From: JBPYFK01 sp051984675 | GTDB taxonomy: Bacteria > Actinomycetota > Actinomycetes > Mycobacteriales > Pseudonocardiaceae | Length of the DNA stretch: 64,000 nucleotides | Assembly (NCBI GenBank): GCA_051984675.1 | Contig: JBPYFK010000085.1 | Coordinates: 43,267-107,266, forward strand | Reading direction: 5' to 3' | Shown: piece after piece, positions 34,981 through 43,163 of the stretch | How positions within the stretch are numbered: position 1 is the first letter of the stretch | How the letters are laid out: each line of letters opens with the position of its first letter | The notes under the pieces: generated by a model | What the model saw: only the letters and a program-made list of their open reading frames with translations | Told to the model about the DNA's origin: nothing | Databases searched by the model: none | Translations under genes and position numbers: made by a program

Positions 34981-35019
34981 GTCACCACAACCAACCAGTC
35001 ACCACAACCAACCAGTCAC
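34981..35019. repeat. 17-bp tandem repeat, 2.3 copies
   Basis: gtcaccacaaccaacca at 34981-34997 and 34998-35014, followed by gtcac (35015-35019). It lies in the divergent gap between the L,D-transpeptidase and the SDR gene, next to an inverted repeat. Confidence 0.95.
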
Positions 35020-35050
35020 GTCAGACGTTCCACTCTGGAGACGTCTGACG
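35019..35050. promoter_or_regulatory. Strong inverted repeat in divergent promoter region
   Basis: cgtcagacgt (35019-35028) is the exact reverse complement of acgtctgacg (35041-35050) with a 12-base spacer. It sits about 140-170 bp upstream of each of two divergent genes. It may be an operator or an RNA hairpin; no U-tract follows on either strand, which disfavours a simple terminator. The gap 34874-35191 otherwise has only the repeats listed. Confidence 0.6.
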
Positions 35051-35191
35051 GGCGCCCAGGATGTCAGAAACTCGTGGTGTTCCGTATCACACCCATAAGG
35101 GTGGTTCACTGGCAGGGTTGGTGGGCTACGAGAGGATGGCCCGGAACAACAGTCTCCCATGGGAACAGCACTCACCAACGAGGGGAACGCA

Positions 35192-35959
35192 GTGACTCCT
35201 GATCGTGGACAGCACTCCGGTCCGGGCGCGGACCGGTGGGCCGTGGTCACCGGCGCGAGTTCCGGCATCGGAGCGGCCACCGCGCGACGTCTCGCCTCCG
35301 AGGGATTCCGGGTTGTCGTGGGCGCACGGCGCGTGGAGCGCCTGCGGGCGCTCGCCGACGACATCGGCGCGGTGGCAGCCAGGTTGGACGTGACCGACGC
35401 CGATTCGGTCACCGAGTTCGTCGAGCAGATCCCTGAATGCCACCTGCTGGTCAACAACGCTGGTGGTGCGAAGGGGCTCGCCACGGTCGCCGAAGCCGAC
35501 GAAGACCACTGGCGCTGGATGTGGGAGACGAACGTGCTCGGCACCTTGCGCCTCACCAGGGCCCTGCTGCCGAAGCTGATCGCCTCCGGGGACGGGCACG
35601 TGATCACGGTGACGTCGGTGGCCGGGCTCGAAACCTACGACAAGGGCGCCGGTTACACCTCTGCCAAGCACGCGGAGGGCGTGCTGCACCGCACGTTGCG
35701 CGGCGAGCATCTCGGAGATCCGGTGCGGTTCACCGAAATCGCGCCCGGCATGGTGGAGACGGAGTTCTCGGAAGTCCGTTTCGAAGGCGACACCGAGCGC
35801 GCTTCCACCGTGTACCAGGGGTTGACGCCACTGTCCGCTGACGACGTCGCGGACGTGATCGCGTTCGCGGCGACCCGGCCGTCGCACGTCAACCTGGACC
35901 AGATCGTGCTCAAACCCCGCGACCAGGCGTCCTCGATGCGCTTCAACCGGCAGGCTTGA
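35192..35959 (+). CDS. SDR family NAD(P)-dependent oxidoreductase
   Basis: A 255-residue classical short-chain dehydrogenase. The cofactor site is VVTGASSGIGAATARRLA at about 18-35, followed by LLVNNAGGAKG, VTSVAG with the catalytic Ser, and YTSAKHAEG for Tyr-X-X-X-Lys near residue 158. Start GTG 35192 has GAGGGG about 6 bases upstream, whereas ATG 35159 lacks one. Rv0484c holds the same place next to the L,D-transpeptidase in M. tuberculosis. Substrate is unknown. It converges on the trypsin-like gene with 7 bp between stops. Confidence 0.88.
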   Translation: MTPDRGQHSGPGADRWAVVTGASSGIGAATARRLASEGFRVVVGARRVERLRALADDIGAVAARLDVTDADSVTEFVEQIPECHLLVNNAGGAKGLATVAEADEDHWRWMWETNVLGTLRLTRALLPKLIASGDGHVITVTSVAGLETYDKGAGYTSAKHAEGVLHRTLRGEHLGDPVRFTEIAPGMVETEFSEVRFEGDTERASTVYQGLTPLSADDVADVIAFAATRPSHVNLDQIVLKPRDQASSMRFNRQA

Positions 35960-35966
35960 ACCCGGG

Positions 35967-37010
35967 TCACGCTTCCAGCAGCTCGGTGGTCACACCCAAC
36001 TCGGCGTCCAGTTCGTGCAGAACATCCGGGATCGGGCAGGCGAAGCCAGCGGTACCGGACCGGCTGCCGGCGACGTGCAGGCCGACGACCCGGCCACCCG
36101 CGTTGATCAGGACAGCCCCCGCATCGCCGGGAGCGGCGAAGGTTTCCCCCGGCATGCCCGCCACCCGGATCTGGTCGCGCAGCACGCGGGTACCCAGCGC
36201 CGCGCCGTGGTCGACGCGCAGGGTGGCGTCGGTGGAGACCACCACTCCCCGGGTGAGCCCGGTCCGGTAACCGTTCTTGCGCACGCTTTCCCCGATGCGT
36301 GCCCGGCCCGGTCCGGTGATCGGTCCGGCTCCGGCGACCGCGCATTCGTAGGCGGTGGTGTCGGCGAGGATCACGGTCGCCGCATCGACCCGCCCGGACA
36401 GGGCGGCCCGGTCCAGACTGGCAACCGGGCGCCCGCCGCCGGGAACGGTCATCTGGTCTCCCACCGACCATGCGTCGTCCATGCACGCGACGTCGAACGT
36501 GGTCAGCCCCATCACCGCCGGTCCCCACGCGGCCGGTTGCGCTGTACCCGGCTCGGAACGCGCGACGACCAGCGCCCCGAGCGTTCCGAACGTGCGGTAC
36601 TCGCCGGATTCCGAGACGTCGGGTGGGTGGAGCAGAACGCAGCGGCAGGGCGCTATTCCGGTACCGCCGACGACGAGCGAGCCTTCATCCACGCACGTGA
36701 TGCGCCGCGACCGCGGCGCCACGAGCCGGTGATCCTGGTGCAGGACCGGCTCGTCTTCGACCACGTCGATCGGAATCCCCCACACATAGGGCGGAATCAT
36801 GCCCCCGACGCCGACCGCTGCCGGGCCGGTCTTGTGCCGCACCGTCACCACGATGCCTTGCACGCCGGTACGGCGACCGCCGACCCGTTTCTCACCGATG
36901 TCGACGGCGACGACTCCCGGAAGGTCCAGTAACGCGTCCTCCACTGTCCGCTTGATCGGGCGAATGATCGCCCGATCGCGCAATTCCTTGTTGCGCACAT
37001 CCCGCACCAT
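35967..37010 (-). CDS. Trypsin-like fold protein with Ser-to-Ala at the nucleophile
   Basis: A 347-residue protein similar to the bacterial relatives of plant Nal1-type chymotrypsin-fold peptidases. The N-terminal region (about 20-75) resembles the beta-rich domain with GIVVTVRHKTGP seen in these proteins, and the C-terminal part has the usual GDSGS-type loop in the form PGDAGAVLINAGGRVVGLHVAGS, with Ala297 in place of the catalytic Ser. An approximate His/Asp cannot be assigned with confidence. There is no signal peptide, so it is likely cytoplasmic. If the loop is correctly matched, it is a non-catalytic or otherwise altered relative. The start could be ATG 37010; the upstream gene is murB on the same strand. 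Confidence 0.65.
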   Translation of the reverse strand: MVRDVRNKELRDRAIIRPIKRTVEDALLDLPGVVAVDIGEKRVGGRRTGVQGIVVTVRHKTGPAAVGVGGMIPPYVWGIPIDVVEDEPVLHQDHRLVAPRSRRITCVDEGSLVVGGTGIAPCRCVLLHPPDVSESGEYRTFGTLGALVVARSEPGTAQPAAWGPAVMGLTTFDVACMDDAWSVGDQMTVPGGGRPVASLDRAALSGRVDAATVILADTTAYECAVAGAGPITGPGRARIGESVRKNGYRTGLTRGVVVSTDATLRVDHGAALGTRVLRDQIRVAGMPGETFAAPGDAGAVLINAGGRVVGLHVAGSRSGTAGFACPIPDVLHELDAELGVTTELLEA

Positions 37011-37099
37011 TTCGGCCCCCTCAGATCAACTCCATTTAACGCGCACAGTGACGAGCACGTCACGAAGAGTCACTCTTTCGGCCGTTCGGCGGTCTCTTG

Positions 37100-38194
37100 T
37101 TAGAGCGAACAGTTCACGAGCACCGGTTCCGGGTGCAGCGACACCCCGAACACGGCCCGAACGCCTTCCCGGACCTCACGCGCGAGCGCGAGCAGATCGG
37201 CCGTGCTCGCCGCACCCCGGTTGGTCAGGGCAAGCGTGTGCTTGGCGGAGAGCGCGACCCGACCGCCGGGCCCCGGATGTCCACGGCGGAAACCGGCATG
37301 CTCGATCAACCACGCCGCGGACAGCTTCGTGGCACCGCCACCTGCCGGAAACTGCGGAATGCGCTGGTCGGAGCCGACCTTGGCGGTGATCCGAGCCAGC
37401 ACGGCGGGCAGCTCGCCGGCTTGCACGATCGGGTTGGTGAAGAACGAGCCCGCGCTCCACGTGTCGTGATCGTCGGCGTCGAGCACCATGCCCTTGGCCC
37501 GACGTAGCTCCAGCACGACCTGCCGTGCCCGCTCGGGCTCGACCCGCTCGCCCGGTTCGACGCCGAGGGTGCGGGCGAGTTCGGTGTAGCGGATGGGCGC
37601 GGAAAGCCCGTCCTCCTGCAGCGTGAAGCGGGCTCGCAACACGATCGCGTCGTCGTTGTGTTTGAGGATGCTGTTGCGGTAGGTGAGGCCGAGATCCGCG
37701 GCCGGGACGATCCGCACCTGCCCGCTCGCGCGGTCGAGCAGGTCCACCGAGGTCAGCATCTCCGAGATCTCAACCCCGTACGCTCCGACGTTCTGCACAG
37801 GTGTGGCACCGACCAGGCCAGGGATGCCGGAGAGACATTCCAGCCCGCCCAGACCCTGGCGGACCGTCTCGGCGACCACGGCGTCCCAATCCTCGCCGGC
37901 CTCCACGGTGAGCTGCATCAGACCGTCACCGAGCTTGTCCATGTGGTAACCGCGCGTGGCGATACGCACAGCGGTGCCGTCGAAGCCCTCGTCTGCGATC
38001 ACCAGGTTCGAACCACCGCCCAGGACCAGCAGCGGTGTGCCCGCCGCGTCCGCTTCCCGGACGGCGTCGACGAGATGCTTGGCGGTGTCAGCCACCACAA
38101 GGTGCGTGGCGGGGCCACCGAGGCGCAGCGTGGTGCAGCCGGCCAGTGGGGTTCCCACCAGGGCACCGTCCGCGCCGGACGTCGAAGTATTCAC
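37100..38194 (-). CDS. murB: UDP-N-acetylenolpyruvoylglucosamine reductase
   Basis: MurB (364 residues) reduces UDP-GlcNAc-enolpyruvate to UDP-MurNAc with NADPH and FAD, the second step of peptidoglycan precursor synthesis. FAD-binding segments VLGGGSNLVIADEGFDG and GIPGLVGATPVQNVGAYG are clear, with YRNSILK and the active-site serine region in WSAGSFFTNP. The C-terminal region has LIEHAGFRRGHPGPGGRVALSAKHTLALTNRG. GTG 38194 is used; GTG 38158 is an alternative. Its start is only 25 bp from the divergent DUF2505 gene, so at least one of the two mRNAs is probably leaderless. Confidence 0.95.
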   Translation of the reverse strand: MNTSTSGADGALVGTPLAGCTTLRLGGPATHLVVADTAKHLVDAVREADAAGTPLLVLGGGSNLVIADEGFDGTAVRIATRGYHMDKLGDGLMQLTVEAGEDWDAVVAETVRQGLGGLECLSGIPGLVGATPVQNVGAYGVEISEMLTSVDLLDRASGQVRIVPAADLGLTYRNSILKHNDDAIVLRARFTLQEDGLSAPIRYTELARTLGVEPGERVEPERARQVVLELRRAKGMVLDADDHDTWSAGSFFTNPIVQAGELPAVLARITAKVGSDQRIPQFPAGGGATKLSAAWLIEHAGFRRGHPGPGGRVALSAKHTLALTNRGAASTADLLALAREVREGVRAVFGVSLHPEPVLVNCSL

Positions 38195-38219
38195 GGTTGC
38201 CAAAGGTAACCTCCGCTCT

Positions 38220-38744
38220 ATGGCACGCCGCATCGAGCATCGAAGCACGTCCGAGTGGCCCGCCACGCGGCTGTACGAGGCGTTGGTCGATCCCGACCAC
38301 CTGCGGGAACGCCTGCGCCATCTCGGCGGCACCAGCACCGAGTTGCTCGACCACGCCACCACCCCCGAGGGCGTCCGGTTGCGGATGCGGCAGAGCGTCG
38401 CGGTCGACCGGCTCCCTCCGGTGGCGCGCAGCGTGGTCGGCGGTGACCTGCTGATCGACCGCACCGAAACCTGGCGCGAGGCCGAACCCGGCCACGCCGT
38501 CGGTGAGGTCGCGGCGGCGATCGCCGGCGTGCCGTGCGCCGTTGCCGGCTCCATGTGGCTTCGCGATCTGGACCCTCCGATCAGCAGCGGGTTGGTCAGC
38601 GAGTTCGTGGTCGAGGGCACAGTTCGGGTACATATACCGCTGGTGGGCGGCAAGCTGGAGGACCTCGTCGTCGACCAGGTGCGCAAGCTGCTGGTGGCCG
38701 AGGAGCGGTTCACCGCCGACTGGTTGTCCCGGGACCTGACCTGA
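38220..38744 (+). CDS. DUF2505 family protein
   Basis: A 174-residue protein of the actinobacterial DUF2505 family, with the typical N-terminus ARRIEHRSTSEWPATRLYEALVDPDHLRERLRHLGG and a START/Bet v1-like alternating strand pattern. The C-terminal helix is LVVDQVRKLLVAEERFTADWL. No enzyme residues are apparent; the fold suggests binding of a hydrophobic ligand. It diverges from murB with a 25-bp gap and is followed one base after its stop by the methyltransferase gene. In M. tuberculosis the neighbour Rv0481c holds a similar place, so a cell-envelope role is possible but unproven. Confidence 0.82.
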   Translation: MARRIEHRSTSEWPATRLYEALVDPDHLRERLRHLGGTSTELLDHATTPEGVRLRMRQSVAVDRLPPVARSVVGGDLLIDRTETWREAEPGHAVGEVAAAIAGVPCAVAGSMWLRDLDPPISSGLVSEFVVEGTVRVHIPLVGGKLEDLVVDQVRKLLVAEERFTADWLSRDLT

Positions 38745-38745
38745 G

Positions 38746-39642
38746 GTGCGCTCGTTGCCCACTGATCACTCAACGACACACCCCCCGACCACCCCGGTAG
38801 TCCGCAAGAAGGAGCCCCGACTCGCCGCCGGGCGTGCCCGCGCACTCGGGATGCCGACCCGCGGGACGACGAATCCGAACCGCCTTCGGCGAGTGGATCG
38901 GTGGGTCGCCGGCACGCCGTGGGTGGCCGGCGCACTCTGGACCAGCCCGGAACCGGTCGTCGTGGACTTGGGGTTCGGCGCGACTCCGGTGACCACGGTC
39001 GAGCTGGCGAGCAGGCTGCGGCAGGTGCGGCCGGACACCCAGGTGTACGGGTTGGAGATCGACCAGGAGCGGGTGGCGGTAGCGAAGGCGACCGCGACGA
39101 TGCCGGGCGTGGCGTTCCGGCTCGGCGGTTTCGAGCTGGCCGGGTTGGCAGCGCGAAAGGACTCTCCGGGACGCGGTCCCACGCTCGTCCGGGCGTTGAA
39201 CGTGCTGCGCCAGTACACGGAGCCGGAAGCATGGCGGGCCTGGGAGCGGTTGTGCTCGGGGCTGGGGCCGCACGGTCTGCTCGTGGAGGGCACCTGCGAC
39301 GAGATCGGACGTCGCTGCTGCTGGGTGACACTCGGCCCGGAGGGGCCGTTGACGCTCACCCTGGCGTGCCTGCCCGCGGGAATCTCCACGCCCTCGGATC
39401 TGGCTGAGCGGCTGCCGAAGACGCTGATCCACCGGAACGTGCCGGGGCAGCGCATCCATCACCTGCTGCGGGAACTCGACGCGTGCTGGGCGCGGGCGGC
39501 CCCCTTCGCGACGTTCGGCCCCCGGGCACGGTGGGCGGAAGCCGCCCGCCTCTTCGCCGGTCAGGGATGGCCGGTGCGGGACCGGTGGAAGCGGTGGCGG
39601 CTCGGCGAGATCACCGTCGATTGGACGGCCGTCGCGCCCTAG
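38746..39642 (+). CDS. Class I SAM-dependent methyltransferase family protein
   Basis: A 298-residue protein with a Rossmann methyltransferase core. Motif I is VVVDLGFGATPVTTVELASRL (residues 70-90), with the acidic Glu at the end of strand 2 in QVYGLEIDQERVAVA. A later strand GLLVEGTCDEIGRRCCWV follows. No substrate-specific motif is recognised. The N-terminal 45 residues are basic and disordered. The GTG at 38746 starts one base after the DUF2505 stop, which supports cotranscription. What it methylates is unknown. Counterpart in M. tuberculosis: Rv0480c-Rv0479c region has other functions, so synteny is weak here. Confidence 0.75.
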   Translation: MRSLPTDHSTTHPPTTPVVRKKEPRLAAGRARALGMPTRGTTNPNRLRRVDRWVAGTPWVAGALWTSPEPVVVDLGFGATPVTTVELASRLRQVRPDTQVYGLEIDQERVAVAKATATMPGVAFRLGGFELAGLAARKDSPGRGPTLVRALNVLRQYTEPEAWRAWERLCSGLGPHGLLVEGTCDEIGRRCCWVTLGPEGPLTLTLACLPAGISTPSDLAERLPKTLIHRNVPGQRIHHLLRELDACWARAAPFATFGPRARWAEAARLFAGQGWPVRDRWKRWRLGEITVDWTAVAP

Positions 39643-39652
39643 AATCACCCGC

Positions 39653-40408
39653 ATGGCGAGCGACCTCCATCGGCACGAGCTCCCGCTGCAAGCCGCCGCG
39701 CTACGCGACGCCGTTGTGCGCGCCGGCCCGGACACGCAGGTTCCGACCTGCCCGGAGTGGGACGTCCGCAAACTGGTCCGGCACCTCGGCCGGGTGTACG
39801 CGATGGTGAGCATCGCGCTGGACAGCGCGCCGGACGCGGAGCGGCCCGATCCGCCGCGCCCGCCGGAGGAGTTCGACGAGGCGCTGTCGTTCATGGACGC
39901 CCAGTTCGCCGAACTCGTCGCGACACTGTCCACAATGGACCAGGATCGCCCGGTGTGGTCGTTCTTCCCCGGTGGCACGCCGGCGAGCTGGTTGCGGCGG
40001 ATGGCGCACGAGACGGCGATCCACCGGCTGGACGCCGAGCACGCGCTCGCCTCGGTCGGCCCGGACCACGTGCACGATCTGCTCTTCGACCCGGCGTTCG
40101 CCGCCGACGGCGTGGACGAGATGTTGACCTCGCTGCTGCCCGTCCTGCGCGACTGGTCGGAGTCCGAGTGGAAGGGCCACGTGCTCTACCACGCTCCCGA
40201 CGCCGGCCGAGCCTGGATGGTCGGCTTCCGTCCCGGGCAGCTGCCCGAGGTCGGTGTCCCGCACAGCCCCGCGCTGAACGACATCGACGTGGACGCCACG
40301 GTCGCCGGCACCGCCGACGCACTCTACCGGCGGGTGTGGGGACGGCCCAGCACTGCCATGGTCTCCGGGCACCACCACGACCTCGCGGGCATCATCGCCG
40401 GCCGGTGA
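39653..40408 (+). CDS. Maleylpyruvate isomerase family mycothiol-dependent enzyme
   Basis: A 251-residue member of the DinB-like MDMPI family. The N-terminal four-helix bundle has the diagnostic TCPEWDVRKLVRHLGRVYA (about 26-44), the metal-binding His region around residue 40, and HETAIHRLDAEHA (about 120-132). A small C-terminal beta domain has VDATVAGTADALYRRVWGR. This family uses mycothiol as a cofactor or handles thiol conjugates, and mshA of the same window shows that mycothiol is made. The specific reaction is unknown. ATG 39653 is 10 bp after the methyltransferase stop. Confidence 0.85.
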   Translation: MASDLHRHELPLQAAALRDAVVRAGPDTQVPTCPEWDVRKLVRHLGRVYAMVSIALDSAPDAERPDPPRPPEEFDEALSFMDAQFAELVATLSTMDQDRPVWSFFPGGTPASWLRRMAHETAIHRLDAEHALASVGPDHVHDLLFDPAFAADGVDEMLTSLLPVLRDWSESEWKGHVLYHAPDAGRAWMVGFRPGQLPEVGVPHSPALNDIDVDATVAGTADALYRRVWGRPSTAMVSGHHHDLAGIIAGR

Positions 40409-40456
40409 CCTCCCTCGGTCCGACACACCCCAGCGGACCTGCGAGAATCACCGGTT

Positions 40457-41350
40457 GTGCCGCTCTCCGAACGACGCTTCGTCATCAGCCTGGGCTGCCC
40501 GGACCGGATCGGGATCGTCGCCCGTATCTCGACGTTCCTGGAAGAGCTGGGGGGCTGGATCGTCGAGGCCGGCTACCACGCGGACCCGGACACCGGATGG
40601 TTCTTCACCCGGCAGGAGGTTCGCGCCGACTCGCTGCCGTTCGGCTGCGCGGAGCTGCGCCGGCGGTTCGCCTCGGTGGCCGAGGAGCTGGGCGGTCAGG
40701 CGGACTGGCGGGTGTCCGACACCAGCGAGCGGCGCCGGGTCGTGGTCCTGGTGTCCCGGGAAGGGCATTGCCTGCACGACCTGCTGGGCCGGATCACCTC
40801 CGGTGAACTCGACGTCGATCTGCGCGCGGTGATTGGCAACCACGAGCACCTCCGGCCCATCACCGAGGCGCACGGAATCCCGTTCCACCACGTGCCTTTC
40901 CGGTCCGCCCGGACCGGCGCGGCCGAGGACAGCGGAGCGGTGGACCAGGCGTTCGGCCAGCTCCGGGACCTGGTGGACGCCCACGACCCGCATGCGGTCG
41001 TGCTCGCGCGGTTCATGCGCGTGCTGCCCCCTGACCTGTGCACGGCATGGGCGGGACGCGCGCTGAACATCCACCACAGCTTCCTACCGTCGTTCGCGGG
41101 CGCGCGGCCTTACCACCAGGCGCACGAGCGGGGTGTGAAACTGATCGGTGCGACCTGTCACTACGTGACCCCGGAACTCGACGCTGGCCCGATCATTGAG
41201 CAGGACGTGATCCGGGTGGATCACACCGACTCGGTGGCGGACATGGTGCGCAAGGGCCGCGACATCGAGAAGGTGGTGCTCGCCCGCGGATTGCGCGCTC
41301 ACCTCGAAGAGCGAGTGCTCGTGCACGGCAAGCGCACGGTCGTGTTCTGA
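40457..41350 (+). CDS. purU: Formyltetrahydrofolate deformylase
   Basis: PurU (297 residues) hydrolyses 10-formyl-THF to THF and formate. An N-terminal ACT domain (1-85, FVISLGCPDRIGIVARISTFLEEL) is followed by the formyltransferase-like domain. The catalytic region is NIHHSFLPSFAGARPYHQAHERGVKLIGATCHYVTPELDAGPIIEQD, with the conserved Asn-His...Asp set. The GTG at 40457 is the only start giving the ACT domain. The gene lies 48 bp after the MDMPI-like gene, in the same direction. It balances one-carbon pools. Confidence 0.95.
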   Translation: MPLSERRFVISLGCPDRIGIVARISTFLEELGGWIVEAGYHADPDTGWFFTRQEVRADSLPFGCAELRRRFASVAEELGGQADWRVSDTSERRRVVVLVSREGHCLHDLLGRITSGELDVDLRAVIGNHEHLRPITEAHGIPFHHVPFRSARTGAAEDSGAVDQAFGQLRDLVDAHDPHAVVLARFMRVLPPDLCTAWAGRALNIHHSFLPSFAGARPYHQAHERGVKLIGATCHYVTPELDAGPIIEQDVIRVDHTDSVADMVRKGRDIEKVVLARGLRAHLEERVLVHGKRTVVF

Positions 41351-41371
41351 GCCTCGGCCGAGGGCGGCCAC

Positions 41372-41938
41372 TCAGCCGATCGGCTGCCCGAGAGCTTCCA
41401 GAACCTCAGCGCCGGCCAGTTTCGCCAGCACCGCACCCGGAGTGATGAGCTTGCTTCGGCGCAGCCCGCTGCCGACCACCACGGCGGGTTCCCGCGCGAC
41501 GGCATCATCGACCAGGATCGGCCACCCTTCGGGCAGCCCGAACGGGGTGATCCCGCCGTACTCCATCCCGGTGAGGGAGACGGCGTCGTCCATGGCGGCG
41601 AACGACGCCTTGCGCACGTCCAGCCGGCGCCGGACCACGCCGTTGACGTCGGCTCTCGTCGTCGCGAGCACCACGCAGGCCGCATAGCGTTGCTCGCCGG
41701 CGCGCTTGCCGGCCACCACGACGCAGTTCGCCGACCGTTCCAGCGGGGAGCCGTACTGCTCGCAGAACTCGGCGGTATCCGCCAACCCGGGATCGATCTC
41801 GACAACACCGACCGCAGCGGCTTCGGTGTCCGCCAGCGACTCCAGTGCCCGCACGACCGGCGGGGCGAGCAGCTCCGGCCGCGTCGCGGCGGGCACGACG
41901 TCGAGAGTTCCAGCGGCCACGGACCAGTCATCAGTCAT
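41372..41938 (-). CDS. YbaK/EbsC-type aminoacyl-tRNA deacylase family protein
   Basis: A 188-residue YbaK/ProX-fold protein. Conserved features include CVVVAGKRAGEQRYAACVVLATTRADVN, the Lys-Ala-Ser loop RKASFAAMDDAVSLTGMEYGGITPFGLP, and VVGSGLRRSKLITPG. The Gly-Gly-Ile-Thr-Pro-Phe segment is the typical active-site loop of the YbaK group. Such enzymes hydrolyse mischarged aminoacyl-tRNAs such as Cys-tRNAPro. The N-terminal 30 residues are variable. It converges on purU with 22 bp between stops and stands 20 bp upstream (same strand) of the hydrolase. Confidence 0.85.
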   Translation of the reverse strand: MTDDWSVAAGTLDVVPAATRPELLAPPVVRALESLADTEAAAVGVVEIDPGLADTAEFCEQYGSPLERSANCVVVAGKRAGEQRYAACVVLATTRADVNGVVRRRLDVRKASFAAMDDAVSLTGMEYGGITPFGLPEGWPILVDDAVAREPAVVVGSGLRRSKLITPGAVLAKLAGAEVLEALGQPIG

Positions 41939-41958
41939 GCCGCGACGATAGATCTTCG

Positions 41959-42771
41959 CTAGCCCAGGAAGTCCACCAGGAGGCTGCGTAGCGCACGTCG
42001 GTGTGTGAGCATCGGCGCCGCCGAGTCCAGCAGCTCCAACCGCGCGTGCCGAAACGCCCGAGCGGTCGCTGCCGCGACCTCGGGCGGGTGCAGCACGTCG
42101 GCGGTCGCGCCGACGACCAGCACCTCCGCGCTCGCTGCCGCGAGCGCGGAGGTGCTGGCCACCGGGCGCTGCCCGGGTACTGCGCGCAGCGCTTCGCGCA
42201 GCCGCAGCAGCGCTGCGGCCCGCTGCGCGGCGTAGTCGCCGACGTCGGTGCCTTCCGGCACCTCCGCGGCGACCAGCTCGCGCAGCGCGGCTGCGCTGTC
42301 GCGGCGGTCGCCGCGCGCATGGCTCTCGCCGCCGTCTCGGCCGGCGGCTTCGACGGCGTCGGCCAGTTGGTCGAACCTGCGCAGCGCTCCCGCGTCGCGC
42401 TGCTGGTCCAGCGCGGCGGGAAGCAGCAGTGCCAAGCGGTCGAAGCGGTCGGGGTGTTCGGCGGCGATCCTCGTGAGAGCGCCCGCTCCGAGGGACACGC
42501 CGACTGCCTGTCGGGCGCCGACTTCGTCGGCGATGGTCAGGACGTCTTCGGCGATTCGCTGGTAGGTCCAGTAGCCGTCCGGGGGGTCTGGCGCCGAGCC
42601 GTGGCCGGGCAGGGTGACGACAACTCGGGTTCCGCGCAGGCCGGACGCGGGAATGCGCGCCTCACCTTCGGTCGCTCCGAGCCCGTGCACGACGAGCGTG
42701 ACTGGCGTTCCGGTGCCGTAACCGCGCCACTGCGCGGCGGTGGGCGCGCCCCGGATTCCTGGGCGGTTCAC
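41959..42771 (-). CDS. Alpha/beta hydrolase
   Basis: A 270-residue alpha/beta-hydrolase fold protein. The oxyanion strand is VTLVVHGLGATEGEAR (about 25-40), and the nucleophile elbow is VGVSLGAGALTRIAAEHPDRF with Ser near residue 99. The Asp strand follows late in VLVVGATADVLHPPEV, and the final catalytic His is in the region PMLTHRRALR. All triad positions can be matched. GTG 42771 shares one base with the DUF2516 stop (TAGTG). The substrate is unknown; neighbours are membrane and regulatory genes. Confidence 0.82.
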   Translation of the reverse strand: MNRPGIRGAPTAAQWRGYGTGTPVTLVVHGLGATEGEARIPASGLRGTRVVVTLPGHGSAPDPPDGYWTYQRIAEDVLTIADEVGARQAVGVSLGAGALTRIAAEHPDRFDRLALLLPAALDQQRDAGALRRFDQLADAVEAAGRDGGESHARGDRRDSAAALRELVAAEVPEGTDVGDYAAQRAAALLRLREALRAVPGQRPVASTSALAAASAEVLVVGATADVLHPPEVAAATARAFRHARLELLDSAAPMLTHRRALRSLLVDFLG

Positions 42772-43058
42772 TACCAGGAATTGCCCTTCTGGATGTCGGT
42801 CACCTTGGGCCGGACATCCACCAAGTAGACCAGCACGGCGACGAGCCCCGCGATCCACAGGATCGTGATGGGGCCACCGCGGAAGATGATCAGCACCAGC
42901 GTGCCCGCGCCCGTGATACCCAACCACGCGGGCTTGGTGAGCTTGTCAGCTGCGGTAAAGGCATCTGAGCGCTGCATCAGTGCGTGCACGAACGCGTAGA
43001 TCCCTACCGGGATACCTGCCGCCCAGAGAATCGTCTGGATCCAGTACGCCAACAGCAC
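42771..43058 (-). CDS. DUF2516 family membrane protein
   Basis: A 95-residue protein with three membrane segments (about 2-26, 45-60 and 63-82) and the DUF2516 pattern: YWIQTILWAAGIPVGIYAFVHALMQRSDAFTAADKLTKPAWLG and PKVTDIQKG near the C-terminus. M. tuberculosis Rv0476 is the counterpart, also beside hbhA. It starts in a 105-bp gap after the HbhA-like gene. The function is not known. Confidence 0.88.
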   Translation of the reverse strand: MLLAYWIQTILWAAGIPVGIYAFVHALMQRSDAFTAADKLTKPAWLGITGAGTLVLIIFRGGPITILWIAGLVAVLVYLVDVRPKVTDIQKGNSW

Positions 43059-43163
43059 GGGTACAGCCTACGTGCCACTGGCCCGGCGACGGCACCCGCG
43101 AGTGCTCCGATTCGCAGGATCTCCCCGGATCGGACACTCGCGGGCCGTACCGTCACTCGCCAG

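Noticed and set aside
38196..39331. Upstream extension of the murB reading frame
   Set aside because: The open frame continues, but it is antisense to DUF2505 and the methyltransferase, and the residues are Ser/Arg/Pro-rich without homology.
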